NCBI RefSeq assembly: GCF_007679965.1
Contig: NZ_VEHL01000001.1
Span: 248,001 to 312,000, forward strand
Source: Bordetella genomosp. 13
Lineage (GTDB): Bacteria; Pseudomonadota; Gammaproteobacteria; Burkholderiales; Burkholderiaceae_B
Reading direction: 5' to 3'
DNA: 64,000 nt
The notes under the pieces were generated by a model. The model was not told the origin of the DNA, did no database searches, and saw only the letters and a program-made list of their open reading frames with translations. Shown here piece after piece: positions 1 to 11,820 of the stretch (the stretch's first letter is position 1; every line of letters begins with the position of its first letter). A program made the position numbers and the translations under genes.

Positions 1-171
1 CCTTTCGCCTTTCTCTTCGGTGAGCTGATCAAGCTGTTCGCAACGGCGTTGTTGCTGGGACTGTTGTCCTGGCTGGCGCGCGAGTGGCTGGTGTGGCCGG
101 CGGTTCTGCTGGGCCTCATCCTCACCCTGAAGGGCTATCTTCTGCTGTTGTTGTCGCGCAAGCTGTCATAG
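1..171 (+). CDS. atpI: ATP synthase subunit I (AtpI), 3' end only
   Basis: The first 56 codons in frame 1 are open from the window edge to a TAG at 169-171 and encode a very hydrophobic C-terminus: two membrane segments separated by a short turn (LAREW), ending in SRKLS. Its position directly before atpB and its composition match AtpI, the small accessory membrane protein that helps assemble the c-ring or supply Mg2+. The start lies outside the window, so the N-terminal half cannot be checked. The 68 bases to atpB hold no other gene. Confidence 0.8.
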   Translation, partial: PFAFLFGELIKLFATALLLGLLSWLAREWLVWPAVLLGLILTLKGYLLLLLSRKLS

Positions 172-239
172 CAGTATTTAACAATCGTGGGTAGTCCGGG
201 CCTCCAGTCCGGAAAGCACAGCAAAAGGGTGGGTTTCAC

Positions 240-1121
240 ATGGCTGCAGCCAGCGGCGCGTCGCCTCAGTCCGAGTATATCCAGCACCATCTGGTGCACT
301 TCAACAATCTGGGCGAGAAGCAGACCGCCATCGCCCAGTTCGAAGTCATCAATTACGACTCGCTGTTCTGGTCCATCCTGATGGGTGCGATCGTCGTCCT
401 GTTCCTGTGGATGGCCGCGCGTCGCGCCACCGCCGGCGTGCCGACCCGTTTCCAGGCCTTCGTCGAGATGGTCGTGGACATGGTCGACGACCAGGCCAAG
501 AGCATCGTCACCAACGCCAAGAGCCGCCTGTTCGTGGCTCCGCTGGCCCTCACGGTCTTCCTCTGGATCGTCCTGATGAACGCGCTCGACCTCATCCCGG
601 TCGACCTGCTGCCGTCCATCTGGCGCTGGACGGGCCTGGGCGCCCATCACGGCGACATGCTGTACTACCACCGCATCCTGCCCACGGCCGACCTGAACGT
701 GCCCATGGGCATGTCGCTGGGTGTGCTGCTGCTGATGTTCTACTACGGCATCAAGATCAAGCACCCGGGCGGCTTCGTCAAGGAACTGTTCACGGCTCCC
801 TTCCATGCGCACGGCATCGGCGCCGTCGTGCTGGCTCCCTTCAATTTCCTGCTCAACCTGATCGAGTACGCGGCCAAGTCCGTGTCGCTGGGCATGCGGT
901 TGTTCGGCAACATGTTCGCCGGCGAACTCGTGTTCATGCTGATCGCGCTGCTGGGCGGTGCCTGGACCGGCTTCAACGGCACCAGCATCGGCCTGGGCAT
1001 CGGCCAGGTGCTGGCCGGTTCGGTGTGGGCGATCTTCCACATCATGATCGTGCTGCTGCAGGCATTCATCTTCATGATGCTGACGCTGGTCTACATCGGC
1101 CAGTCTCACGAAGGCCACTAA
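240..1121 (+). CDS. atpB: F0F1 ATP synthase subunit a
   Basis: Subunit a forms the proton half-channels of F0 and contacts the c-ring. The 293-residue product is polytopic and carries the diagnostic GMRLFGN motif in a membrane helix, with the essential proton-relay Arg at about residue 220, followed by FAGELV. Length and motif are typical for betaproteobacteria. The ATG at 240 leads the open frame, with a purine-rich GGGTGGG stretch just upstream. It is the second gene of the atpIBEFHAGDC order and is followed by an unusually long 137-base spacer before atpE. Confidence 0.97.
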   Translation: MAAASGASPQSEYIQHHLVHFNNLGEKQTAIAQFEVINYDSLFWSILMGAIVVLFLWMAARRATAGVPTRFQAFVEMVVDMVDDQAKSIVTNAKSRLFVAPLALTVFLWIVLMNALDLIPVDLLPSIWRWTGLGAHHGDMLYYHRILPTADLNVPMGMSLGVLLLMFYYGIKIKHPGGFVKELFTAPFHAHGIGAVVLAPFNFLLNLIEYAAKSVSLGMRLFGNMFAGELVFMLIALLGGAWTGFNGTSIGLGIGQVLAGSVWAIFHIMIVLLQAFIFMMLTLVYIGQSHEGH

Positions 1122-1148
1122 TTTTTCCGGTTCCTCCGGTGCGTGCCT

Positions 1149-1164
1149 CCCGGCACGTGCCGGG
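1149..1164. repeat. Perfect 16-bp palindrome in the atpB-atpE spacer
   Basis: CCCGGCAC followed directly by GTGCCGGG forms a perfect palindrome 28 bases after the atpB stop. In RNA it could form a short stem. It lies before the tandem repeat and the atpE ribosome binding site, so an RNA-processing or stability role for the atpE message is possible but not shown. Confidence 0.5.
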
Positions 1165-1168
1165 CCGC

Positions 1169-1197
1169 AAGAGTTTCTTGCAAAAGAGTTTCTTGCA
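1169..1197 (+). repeat. Tandem 14-bp direct repeat upstream of atpE
   Basis: AAGAGTTTCTTGCA occurs twice, at 1169-1182 and 1184-1197, with a period of 15. It is AT-richer than its surroundings and ends about 60 bases before the atpE start. In E. coli the atpE leader is a known translational enhancer; whether this repeat plays such a role here is inference. Confidence 0.6.
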
Positions 1198-1231
1198 TTC
1201 AAGCAGTTCCCGTTTTCCCAATCAATTCTGA

Positions 1232-1501
<270 letters not shown>

Positions 1502-1589
1502 GGCATCGTCCGCTGCCTGGCGCAGCGGGCTCCCCGCCGGTGGTGATGCAGGCAACGGCATCGCCACCGGCAAAGTATCGAAAGCTCCG

Positions 1590-1608
1590 GGTCCGCCTTC
1601 GGCGGACC
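1590..1608 (+). other. Stable hairpin between atpE and atpF
   Basis: GGTCCGCC-TTC-GGCGGACC is a perfect 8-bp stem with a pyrimidine-rich loop, placed 25 bases before the atpF start. There is no T-run, so it is not an intrinsic terminator. A position just after atpE suits an mRNA 3'-end stabiliser or a partial block to readthrough, but this is inference. Confidence 0.55.
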
Positions 1609-1632
1609 GAGCAAGGTGTCTAAGGAACGACC

Positions 1633-2103
1633 GTGAATCTGAACGCGACAATCTTCTTCCAGATGCTCGTGTTCTTCGTTCTGGGCTGGTTCACGATGAA
1701 ATTCGTGTGGCCGCCCCTGACGAAGGCGATGGACGAGCGCCGCCAGAAAATCGCCGATGGCCTGGCTGCTGCTGAAAAGGGCAAAGCCGATCTGGCCCAG
1801 GCTCAGGCGCGCGCCAGCCTCATCGAGGCTTCTGCCAAGTCCGAGAACCATGCCCGCATCGTCGAGGCCGAAAAACAGGCCGCCTCGGTGATCGAGCAAG
1901 CCCGTCGCGAAGCCGAGGCCGAGCGTGCCCGCATCGTGGCGCAAGCCGCGCAGGATGCCGCCCAGGAAGTGCAACGCGCCCGCGATGCACTGCGCGACGA
2001 CGTCGCCGCCCTGGCCGTCAAGGGTGCCGAGCAGATCCTCAAGCGCGAGGTCAATGCCCAAGCCCACGCCGAGCTGCTGAACCAGCTCAAGGCGCAGCTC
2101 TAA
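1633..2103 (+). CDS. atpF: F0F1 ATP synthase subunit b
   Basis: The 156-residue product has one N-terminal membrane helix (residues about 7-27, with FFVLGWF) followed by a long Ala/Glu/Lys/Arg-rich helix, the normal architecture of the peripheral-stalk b subunit. The start is GTG at 1633, preceded by AAGGAACGACC; no ATG in frame gives a complete membrane helix, so GTG is preferred. The gene is followed after 12 bases by atpH. Confidence 0.96.
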   Translation: MNLNATIFFQMLVFFVLGWFTMKFVWPPLTKAMDERRQKIADGLAAAEKGKADLAQAQARASLIEASAKSENHARIVEAEKQAASVIEQARREAEAERARIVAQAAQDAAQEVQRARDALRDDVAALAVKGAEQILKREVNAQAHAELLNQLKAQL

Positions 2104-2115
2104 GGGAACGCCAAG

Positions 2116-2655
2116 ATGGCTGAACTTTCCACTGTCGCCCGTCCGTACGCCGAGGCCCTGTTCGCCGCGGCTCGCGACGACCAGGCCGGGCTCGCGGGCT
2201 GGGCCGATCTGGTAGACGAACTCGCCCAGATCGCCGGCAACCCCGATGTGCGCGAGGCTCTGGCCGACCCGCGTCTGGGTGATGCGCAACGCGCCGACGT
2301 CTTCGTCGGGCTGGTCAAGACCCGCCTGCCGCAGGCCGCGCGCAATTTCATCGAACTGCTGGTCCAGAACGACCGCCTGCTGCTGCTGCCGGTCATCGCC
2401 AGCCAGTTCACCGCGCTGAAGAATCGTCACGAAGGCACGGCGCAGGCGGAGATCACCAGCGCGTTCGAACTCAACGAGGCCCAGGTCGCTGATCTGGTCG
2501 CCGCGCTCGAAGTCAAATTCGGTCTCAAGCTGCGCCCGCACGTCATCGTCGATCCCTCGCTGATCGGCGGCGTGCGCGTGGCCGTCGGAGACCAGGTGCT
2601 CGATACTTCCGTTCAAGCCCAGCTGGCTCGCATGCGCGACAAGCTGGCCGCCTGA
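2116..2655 (+). CDS. atpH: F0F1 ATP synthase subunit delta
   Basis: The 179-residue soluble subunit joins the b dimer to the top of the alpha/beta hexamer. The N-terminal helical bundle begins with [11 protein letters not shown], a hallmark of the OSCP/delta family, and the C-terminus carries [14 protein letters not shown], also typical. It sits between atpF and atpA as usual, with ATG at 2116 after AAGGGAACGCCAAG. Confidence 0.97.
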   Translation: MAELSTVARPYAEALFAAARDDQAGLAGWADLVDELAQIAGNPDVREALADPRLGDAQRADVFVGLVKTRLPQAARNFIELLVQNDRLLLLPVIASQFTALKNRHEGTAQAEITSAFELNEAQVADLVAALEVKFGLKLRPHVIVDPSLIGGVRVAVGDQVLDTSVQAQLARMRDKLAA

Positions 2656-2698
2656 CGCAGCCGGCACGCCAGACCCAATCAGGATTCCAGGAGTCAAT

Positions 2699-4240
<1,542 letters not shown>

Positions 4241-4256
4241 GGCACGTCTGATCTAG

Positions 4257-4283
4257 GCGGGAGAGCGTTCGTTCGCTCCCCGC
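4257..4283 (+). other. Hairpin in the atpA-atpG spacer
   Basis: GCGGG, a one-base bulge, then GAGCG pairs with CGCTC and CCCGC around the loop TTCGTT. No T-run follows, so transcription is expected to continue into atpG. It may mark an mRNA processing point; nothing else is seen in this spacer. Confidence 0.4.
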
Positions 4284-4345
4284 GAGGGTCAGACCGGAAT
4301 CAGCCCGGCGCAAGCCGGTCCCGGCCGAATCAACAGGAAAGCGCA

Positions 4346-5242
4346 ATGCCCGGAATCAAGGAAATCCGAACCAAGATCAAGAGCGTGCAGAACACGCGCA
4401 AGATCACCAAGGCGATGGAAATGGTCGCCGCGTCCAAGATGCGCAAGGCGCAGGAACGGATGCGCGCTGGCCGTCCGTACGCCACCAAGGTGCGCGAGAT
4501 CGCGGCGCACCTGATGCAGGCCAATCCCGAGTACTCCCACCCCTACCTGGTCGAGCGTGAAGTCAAGGCCGTGGGCGTGGTGATGGTCACGACGGACAAG
4601 GGCCTGTGCGGCGGTCTGAACACCAACGTCAGCCGCGTCACCCTGGCCAAGCTCAAGGAATTCCAGCAGAAGGGCGTTGCGGTGCAGACCACGGCCTTCG
4701 GCAACAAGGGTCTGGGCCTGTTGACGCGTATCGGCGCCAAGCTGGTCTCGCAGGAAGTCCACCTGGGCGATCAGCCCGACATGGACCGCCTGCTGGGCGC
4801 CATCAAGGTGCAGCTGGACGACTACCTCGAGGGCCGCATCGACGCGCTGTACCTCGCGACGACGCGTTTCATCAACACGATGCGCCAGGAACCCGTGTTC
4901 CTGCGCCTGCTGCCGCTGAACGACTCCCTGGAAGACCCCTTCCAGGGCGGCGCCGACGCGGACGTGCAGATCAAATCGGAATACAGCTGGGACTACATCT
5001 ACGAGCCCGACGCCAAGAGCGTGATCGACGCGCTGCTGCAGCGCTACGTCGAAGGCCTGTTGTACCAGGCCGTGGCCGAGAACATGGCGTCCGAGCAGTC
5101 CGCCCGCATGGTCGCCATGAAGGCGGCGTCGGACAACGCCAAGAAGGTCATCGGTGAGCTGCAACTGGTCTACAACAAGACCCGTCAGGCGGCGATCACC
5201 AAGGAAATTTCGGAAATCGTAGGGGGCGCGGCCGCTGTCTAA
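4346..5242 (+). CDS. atpG: F0F1 ATP synthase subunit gamma
   Basis: The 298-residue central rotor shaft. The N-terminus [10 protein letters not shown] and the [16 protein letters not shown] helix are the conserved start of gamma, and the C-terminal helix ends in [14 protein letters not shown] as in other bacteria. Both form the antiparallel coiled coil inserted in the alpha/beta hexamer. ATG at 4346 after AGGAAAGCGCA. Confidence 0.98.
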   Translation: MPGIKEIRTKIKSVQNTRKITKAMEMVAASKMRKAQERMRAGRPYATKVREIAAHLMQANPEYSHPYLVEREVKAVGVVMVTTDKGLCGGLNTNVSRVTLAKLKEFQQKGVAVQTTAFGNKGLGLLTRIGAKLVSQEVHLGDQPDMDRLLGAIKVQLDDYLEGRIDALYLATTRFINTMRQEPVFLRLLPLNDSLEDPFQGGADADVQIKSEYSWDYIYEPDAKSVIDALLQRYVEGLLYQAVAENMASEQSARMVAMKAASDNAKKVIGELQLVYNKTRQAAITKEISEIVGGAAAV

Positions 5243-6685
<1,443 letters not shown>

Positions 6686-6706
6686 GCGCCGTTATAAGGA
6701 TCCGAT

Positions 6707-7132
6707 ATGGCTACCCTGAAAGTGGACGTCGTCAGCGCGGAAGAATCGATCTTCGCCGGTGAGGCAAAGTTCGTGGCGCTGCCTGGCGAGTCGGGCGAGC
6801 TGGGCATCCTGCCCGGCCACACGCCGCTGATCTCGCGCATTCGTCCGGGCACGGTCAAGATCGTGCGTCCGGACAACAGCGAAGAGAACATCTTCGTGGC
6901 CGGCGGCATCCTGGAAGTGCAGCCGGGCAGCGTCACCGTGCTGTCCGACACCGCCATCCGCGCCGCGGACCTGGATGAAGCCCGTGCCGTGGCGGCGCGC
7001 GAAAAGGCCGAAGAGGCCCTGCGCAATGCCAAGGACAAGGCGGACATCGCCGTGGTCGAGGCCGAACTGGCCGCGCTGACCGCCGAAGTGGCCGCCGCGC
7101 GCAAGATGCGCGCGCCCGCCACGCGTCACTGA
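6707..7132 (+). CDS. atpC: F0F1 ATP synthase subunit epsilon
   Basis: A 141-residue rotor-foot subunit. The N-terminal beta sandwich contains the family motifs [17 protein letters not shown] and FVAGGILEV, and the C-terminal helical hairpin is Ala/Glu-rich, the part that can extend to inhibit ATP hydrolysis. It is the last gene of the operon and is followed by a strong terminator at 7174-7203. Confidence 0.97.
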   Translation: MATLKVDVVSAEESIFAGEAKFVALPGESGELGILPGHTPLISRIRPGTVKIVRPDNSEENIFVAGGILEVQPGSVTVLSDTAIRAADLDEARAVAAREKAEEALRNAKDKADIAVVEAELAALTAEVAAARKMRAPATRH

Positions 7133-7173
7133 GACGGCCCGGCGGGCGCAAGCCCGTCCTGACGTCCAGCAGG

Positions 7174-7203
7174 AAAAGGAGCGTATCCGTACGCTCCTTT
7201 TTT
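7174..7203 (+). terminator. Intrinsic terminator of the atp operon
   Basis: GGAGCGTA (7178-7185), loop TCCG, TACGCTCC (7190-7197), then six T residues (7198-7203). A perfect 8-bp stem with a four-base loop and a U-run is a textbook Rho-independent terminator. It lies 41 bases after the atpC stop. Confidence 0.93.
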
Positions 7204-7322
7204 CATTTCGGCGTCCGTCTCGTGTCGGCGTACGTAGTTCCCGCAGTGCGTGAATTACGAATTTCGCGCGCGGCCGGCAGTCCGTAAGCTGCGTTCCTGA
7301 TCTTGCTTCCAGGAAATGCGAC

Positions 7323-8228
7323 ATGCGCGAACGTTTCGAATGTGCCGTGCTGGTGGGACCCCAGGGCGTTGCCGGCGTCCCGGCCTGGGCGCGGCCGGCG
7401 TTGTCCGGTGAACGGCTGAGCCTGCATCCCCATGCCTTGGTCGACGGGGCGGGGCCCGAGGCCGATCCGGCCACGCTCATCGCCGCCGCGGCGCTGCCCT
7501 TGCAGCGCTACGACGCCTGCCTGCTGCCCGTCGAGCCCGCCACTCTGCCGTGGGCGCGGCTGGCCTTGCTGCGCGCCCAGGGCGTGTTGCGCACGCCCAT
7601 CATCGTGCTTGCGCACGAGGTCAGGGCGCCCGCGCTGGCCGATCTGCTGGCGCTGGGCGTGGCCGACTTTCTGCGGGTGCCCCTGTGCGCCGAGGAGCTG
7701 CGGGCGCGGTTGCTGCGCATGGCGGTTCGGCGCAAGACTGCGTCACATGCGGCGTCCTATGCCGACTTGAGCGCGTTCGAGGGCGCGACGTGCCCGCGCG
7801 GCATGGTGCAAGAGGCCATGCCAGCCTACCTGCGCGGCAGCGAGGCGGCGCATCCGTCGTCCCGGCACGCCGGGCAGCCGCCTGTCGCGGGGCGTGGTCC
7901 GCGCGGACATATCGGGTCACGGCGGTTCGCGGAGGACGCGCATGCCGAATCGCAGCGTACGGTCTCGCGCCCGTCCACGGAGCACGACGACGACGACGCC
8001 GACCTCGATCGACCGCCGGACGAGGCTCCGCATGAGCCCTTCCGGCAGGCCAAGGCGCGCGTCGTCGAAGGCTTCGAGCGCGACTACCTTCGACAGGCGT
8101 TGCAACGCCATCAGGGCAACGTGGCGCAGGCGGCGCGGGCGTCCAGCAAGCACCGGCGGGCATTCTGGGCGCTGATGCGCAAGTACCGCATCGAAGCCGC
8201 GCCGTATCGCGAACGTACCGATGCCTAG
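7323..8228 (+). CDS. Orphan regulator: degenerate receiver-like domain plus Fis-type HTH
   Basis: The 301-residue protein has three parts. Residues about 55-140 resemble the second half of a response-regulator receiver (TPIIVLAHEV, then LALGVADFLRVPL), but the phosphoacceptor position is PVEP rather than an Asp motif, and the Lys of the usual YLxKP is Val. Residues about 140-245 are a poorly conserved, Arg/Asp-rich linker. Residues about 252-292 match a Fis/NtrC C-terminal HTH (GNVAQAARAS, then ALMRKYRI). The central AAA+ domain of sigma-54 activators is absent, so it probably binds DNA without driving sigma-54 and without classical phosphorylation. It stands alone between the atp terminator and hemE. 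Confidence 0.75.
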   Translation: MRERFECAVLVGPQGVAGVPAWARPALSGERLSLHPHALVDGAGPEADPATLIAAAALPLQRYDACLLPVEPATLPWARLALLRAQGVLRTPIIVLAHEVRAPALADLLALGVADFLRVPLCAEELRARLLRMAVRRKTASHAASYADLSAFEGATCPRGMVQEAMPAYLRGSEAAHPSSRHAGQPPVAGRGPRGHIGSRRFAEDAHAESQRTVSRPSTEHDDDDADLDRPPDEAPHEPFRQAKARVVEGFERDYLRQALQRHQGNVAQAARASSKHRRAFWALMRKYRIEAAPYRERTDA

Positions 8229-8290
8229 GACGCCGCGGGCGTCCCGCGCCAGGGCAGTAAAATCACCGATTCAGAATCCAAAGGCTTGCC

Positions 8291-9367
8291 GTGTCCTTCC
8301 CCGCACTGAAAAACGATGTGTTCCTGCGCGCGCTGCTGCGCCAGCCGGTGCCCTACACGCCCATCTGGCTGATGCGCCAGGCGGGCCGGTACCTGCCCGA
8401 GTACAACGCCACGCGCGCGCGCGCCGGATCTTTCATGGGGCTTGCCCAGAACCCGGCCTACGCCACCGAGGTCACGCTGCAGCCGCTGCAGCGCTACGAC
8501 CTCGATGCCGCCATCCTGTTCTCCGACATCCTCACCGTGCCGCATGCCATGGGCCTGGGGCTGGATTTCGTGGCGGGAGAGGGCCCGCGTTTCGCCCGCC
8601 CGGTCCGCAACGAAGACGACGTGGCGCGCCTGGCCGTGCCCGACATGGATTCGCTGCGCTACGTGTTCGACGCCGTCACCAGCATCCGCCGCGCACTGGA
8701 CGGCAAGGTGCCGCTGATCGGCTTTGCCGGCAGCCCCTGGACCATCGCCTGCTACATGGTCGAAGGCCGTGGCAGCGACGATTACCGCCAGATCAAGTCC
8801 ATGCTGTACGCGCGTCCCGACCTGCTGCACCGCATGCTCGAGGTCAACGCCGAGGCCACCCGTCAATACCTGAACGCGCAGATCGAGGCGGGCGCCCAGG
8901 CCGTCATGCTGTTCGACAGCTGGGGCGGCGTGCTGGCCGATGGGCTGTTCCAGCAGTTCTCGCTGGCGTACACCCGCAAGGTCGTGGCGGGCCTGAAGCG
9001 CCAGCACGAAGGCAAGGAAGTGCCCGTCATCGTATTCACCAAGGGCGGGGGCATCTGGCTGGAAGACATCGCCGCCTGCGGCTGCAATGCGGTCGGCCTG
9101 GACTGGACCGTCAACCTGAGGCAGGCACGCCAGCGCGTGGCGGATGCCGTGGCGCTGCAGGGCAACCTCGATCCCATGACGCTGTTCGGTGGCGCGCAAG
9201 CCGTCCGGGCCGAGGCGCGGCGCGCGCTGGATGCTTTCGGTGCGGTCAAGCAGGGTGGCCATGTCTTCAACCTGGGCCACGGAATCTCCCAATACACTCC
9301 GCCTGATGTCGTAGGCGAACTGGTGGATGAAGTGCATGCATACAGCCGGCGCTACCACGCACAGTAA
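8291..9367 (+). CDS. hemE: Uroporphyrinogen decarboxylase
   Basis: The 358-residue enzyme decarboxylates the four acetate side chains of uroporphyrinogen III to give coproporphyrinogen III in haem synthesis. The substrate-binding signature [12 protein letters not shown] is at about residues 28-39, followed by [12 protein letters not shown] and, near the end, NLGHGI. Full length for the family. The start is GTG at 8291, giving the usual short N-terminus. A TAAAAT at 8258-8263 could be its -10 element, without a clear -35. Confidence 0.98.
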   Translation: MSFPALKNDVFLRALLRQPVPYTPIWLMRQAGRYLPEYNATRARAGSFMGLAQNPAYATEVTLQPLQRYDLDAAILFSDILTVPHAMGLGLDFVAGEGPRFARPVRNEDDVARLAVPDMDSLRYVFDAVTSIRRALDGKVPLIGFAGSPWTIACYMVEGRGSDDYRQIKSMLYARPDLLHRMLEVNAEATRQYLNAQIEAGAQAVMLFDSWGGVLADGLFQQFSLAYTRKVVAGLKRQHEGKEVPVIVFTKGGGIWLEDIAACGCNAVGLDWTVNLRQARQRVADAVALQGNLDPMTLFGGAQAVRAEARRALDAFGAVKQGGHVFNLGHGISQYTPPDVVGELVDEVHAYSRRYHAQ

Positions 9368-9716
9368 GTGCTCGCTTCATTGCTGGGCGGCCATTGATGC
9401 GTGCTCCAGGCACCGAGTTGTGCACAAATCTTCCCTCGCTTAGGTTTACCCGTGGAACCTATAGCGCATTCTTGAAAATTTCCATAACCCATTGTTTTTT
9501 CAATGTAAATATGGGATTTGCAAGAAGGGCTGTAAACGTGCTAGCAACAAGTGTTGCTTAAGTTTAGTGCGGCGCGGCATGTTTTCCCCAATGTTATCCA
9601 CAGGCCTTCCGGTCGACCGTGCCGCGAAATCGTTCGCCAAGCCCGGTCAGCCGTTTAGCCGAGACATCCAGAATTCACTTTAAGTTCTGCCGCCTGCCGT
9701 CGCCGATCTCACCCTT
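9368..9716. other. AT-richer gap between hemE and priA
   Basis: About 350 bases without a gene, much richer in A+T than the neighbours around 9420-9600. It holds one perfect DnaA box (9594-9602), a self-complementary TTGTGCACAA near 9419-9428 and a weak hairpin AGCAAC-AAGT-GTTGCT at 9543-9558. It presumably carries the priA promoter, but no confident -10/-35 pair is visible. Confidence 0.6.
9594..9602 (+). promoter_or_regulatory. Consensus DnaA box upstream of priA
   Basis: TTATCCACA matches the high-affinity DnaA-binding nonamer exactly, 115 bases before the priA start, in the only AT-rich stretch of this part. A single box does not make an origin. DnaA acting as a transcription regulator of the priA-rep pair is an inference that fits the position. 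Confidence 0.5.
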
Positions 9717-11807
9717 ATGACCGTACCGGTACTTACTGATCCCGCTGCCCTGGCGCCCGCACCCTCCTGGGTGCGCGTGGCGCTGGATGTGCCATTGCCG
9801 GGGCCGTTCGATTACCGATGCATGGAGGCGATCGAGGTCGGCCTGCGCGTGATCGTGCCGTTTGGCCGGCGCAAGCTGGTGGGCGTGGTGGTCGAGCTGC
9901 CCGACGCCCCCTCGATCGACGCGGCCCAGGTGCGCGACGTCGAGCAGGTGCTGCGCGATCTGCCGCCGTTTTCCGCGCGCTGGCTGAAGCTGGCGCGCTT
10001 CGCGGCCGACTATTACCAGCGTCCGCTGGGCGAAGTGATGTTGCCCGTGCTGCCCCCGCCGTTGCGCAAGCCATCGGCCTATCAGGGCAAGCGCTCGGGC
10101 TTGGGGCCGGTGGCGCGGCGCGACGCGCGCAAGCCGCGCGGTACCGCCGCCGCCGTGCCCGACCAGGCGCCCGCGCTGAACGACGAGCAGCAGACCGCCG
10201 TGGATGCCATCTGCGCGCTGCAAGCGTTCAAGCCCGTGCTGCTGCACGGCGTCACGGGCAGTGGCAAGACCGAGGTCTACCTGCGCGCCGCGCAGCGCGT
10301 GCTGGCGGCGGGCCGCCAGGTGCTGCTGCTGGTCCCCGAGATCAACCTGACGCCGCAGCTGGAAAACGCCCTGCGCGCGCGGCTCGAATCCATCATCGGC
10401 GCCGAAGCCGTGGCCGTGCTGCACAGCGGCCTGGCCGACGGCGAACGCATCCAGGCCTGGGCCGCCGCGCAGCGCGGGCAGGCCCGCATGCTGCTGGGCA
10501 CGCGCATGGCCATCTTCGCGCCCATGCCCGAGCTGGGGTTGATCGTGGTCGACGAAGAGCACGATCCTTCCTACAAGCAGCAGGAGGGCCTGCGGTATTC
10601 GGCGCGCGACCTGGCGGTGTGGCGCGCGCGCGATCTGGACATCCCCGTGGTGCTCGGCTCGGCCACGCCGGCCCTCGAAACCTGGCATCACGCCGAACGC
10701 GGCCGTTACCTGCGCCTGGCGCTGGCCAATCGCGCGCGCGCCAGCAGCCTGCCGCGCATCCGCCTGGTGGATACGCGGCGGCTGCAGCTGAAGCAGGGCC
10801 TGTCCCCGCAACTGGTCGATGCCATCGGCGAACGCATCGCGCGCGGCGAGCAGGCGCTGGTGTTCCTGAACCGGCGCGGCTATGCGCCGGTGCTGCATTG
10901 CAATTCCTGCGCGTGGGTCAGCAATTGCCCGCGCTGCTCCGCGTTCACGGTGCTGCATCGCGGCGGCGGCGCGGGCGGCTATCGGCTGCATTGCCATCAT
11001 TGCGGCTACCAGGCCGTGGTGCCGCGCGCCTGCCCCGAATGCGGCGACCAGGACCTCAATCCCATGGGGCGGGGCACGCAGCGCGTCGAGGAACACCTGG
11101 CCGAACTCTTTCCCCAGGCGCGCATCTCACGCATCGATGCGGACAGCACGCGCCGCAAGGGCAGCGCGCAGGCGCTGTTCGCGGCCGTGCATGCCGGCGA
11201 GGTCGACATCCTGGTGGGCACGCAGATGGTGTCCAAGGGCCATGATTTCGCGCGGCTGGGGCTGGTCGGGGTGCTGAACGCCGACTCCATGCTGTTCGCG
11301 CAGGACTTCCGCGCCCCCGAACGCCTGTTCGCCCAACTGATGCAGGTGGCCGGGCGCGCGGGGCGCCACACCGCGGGCGGCGAGGTCATCATCCAGACGG
11401 GCTATCCCGAGCAGCCGGTCTACCAGGCGCTGGTGCGCCACGACTACGCCGGCTTCGCGCGGCACTCGCTGCAGGAGCGCGAGGAAACCGGCCTGCCGCC
11501 CTTCGCCTACCAGGCCCTGCTGACGGCCGAGGCGCGCGAGCTGGCCCAGGCGCTGGCGTTCCTGCAGCGTGCCCGCGACGTGGCCGACGAGGCCAGCCTG
11601 CCTGCGCTGGACCTCGTGACGCGGTACGATCCCGTACCGTTGCGCGTGGTGCGGGTGGCCCACGTCGAACGGGCCCAACTGCTGGTCGAAAGCACCAGCC
11701 GTCCCGCGCTGCAGGCCTTCCTGACGGCGTGGTCTGCCTGGCTGCCGCACGTGGCCGCCGAGTCGCGCGTGCGCTGGCAGCTCGAAGTCGATCCTCTGGA
11801 AATCTAG
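9717..11807 (+). CDS. priA: Primosomal protein N' (replication restart helicase PriA)
   Basis: A 696-residue superfamily 2 helicase that reloads the replisome at stalled forks. The Walker A GVTGSGKT is at residues 178-185 and the DEEH box at 279-282. A cluster of eight Cys in paired CxxC units (CNSC, CPRC, CHHC, CPEC; roughly residues 396-447) makes the zinc-binding insertion. Helicase C-terminal motifs such as QVAGRAGR follow. ATG at 9717 gives the expected N-terminal 3'-DNA-binding domain. It is followed 13 bases later by rep, suggesting co-transcription. Confidence 0.97.
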   Translation: MTVPVLTDPAALAPAPSWVRVALDVPLPGPFDYRCMEAIEVGLRVIVPFGRRKLVGVVVELPDAPSIDAAQVRDVEQVLRDLPPFSARWLKLARFAADYYQRPLGEVMLPVLPPPLRKPSAYQGKRSGLGPVARRDARKPRGTAAAVPDQAPALNDEQQTAVDAICALQAFKPVLLHGVTGSGKTEVYLRAAQRVLAAGRQVLLLVPEINLTPQLENALRARLESIIGAEAVAVLHSGLADGERIQAWAAAQRGQARMLLGTRMAIFAPMPELGLIVVDEEHDPSYKQQEGLRYSARDLAVWRARDLDIPVVLGSATPALETWHHAERGRYLRLALANRARASSLPRIRLVDTRRLQLKQGLSPQLVDAIGERIARGEQALVFLNRRGYAPVLHCNSCAWVSNCPRCSAFTVLHRGGGAGGYRLHCHHCGYQAVVPRACPECGDQDLNPMGRGTQRVEEHLAELFPQARISRIDADSTRRKGSAQALFAAVHAGEVDILVGTQMVSKGHDFARLGLVGVLNADSMLFAQDFRAPERLFAQLMQVAGRAGRHTAGGEVIIQTGYPEQPVYQALVRHDYAGFARHSLQEREETGLPPFAYQALLTAEARELAQALAFLQRARDVADEASLPALDLVTRYDPVPLRVVRVAHVERAQLLVESTSRPALQAFLTAWSAWLPHVAAESRVRWQLEVDPLEI

Positions 11808-11820
11808 GTGCCTATCCGCG

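Noticed and set aside
9368..9716. A chromosomal replication origin
   Set aside because: Only one good DnaA box is present, with no cluster, no neighbouring dnaA, dnaN or gidA, and no 13-mer series.
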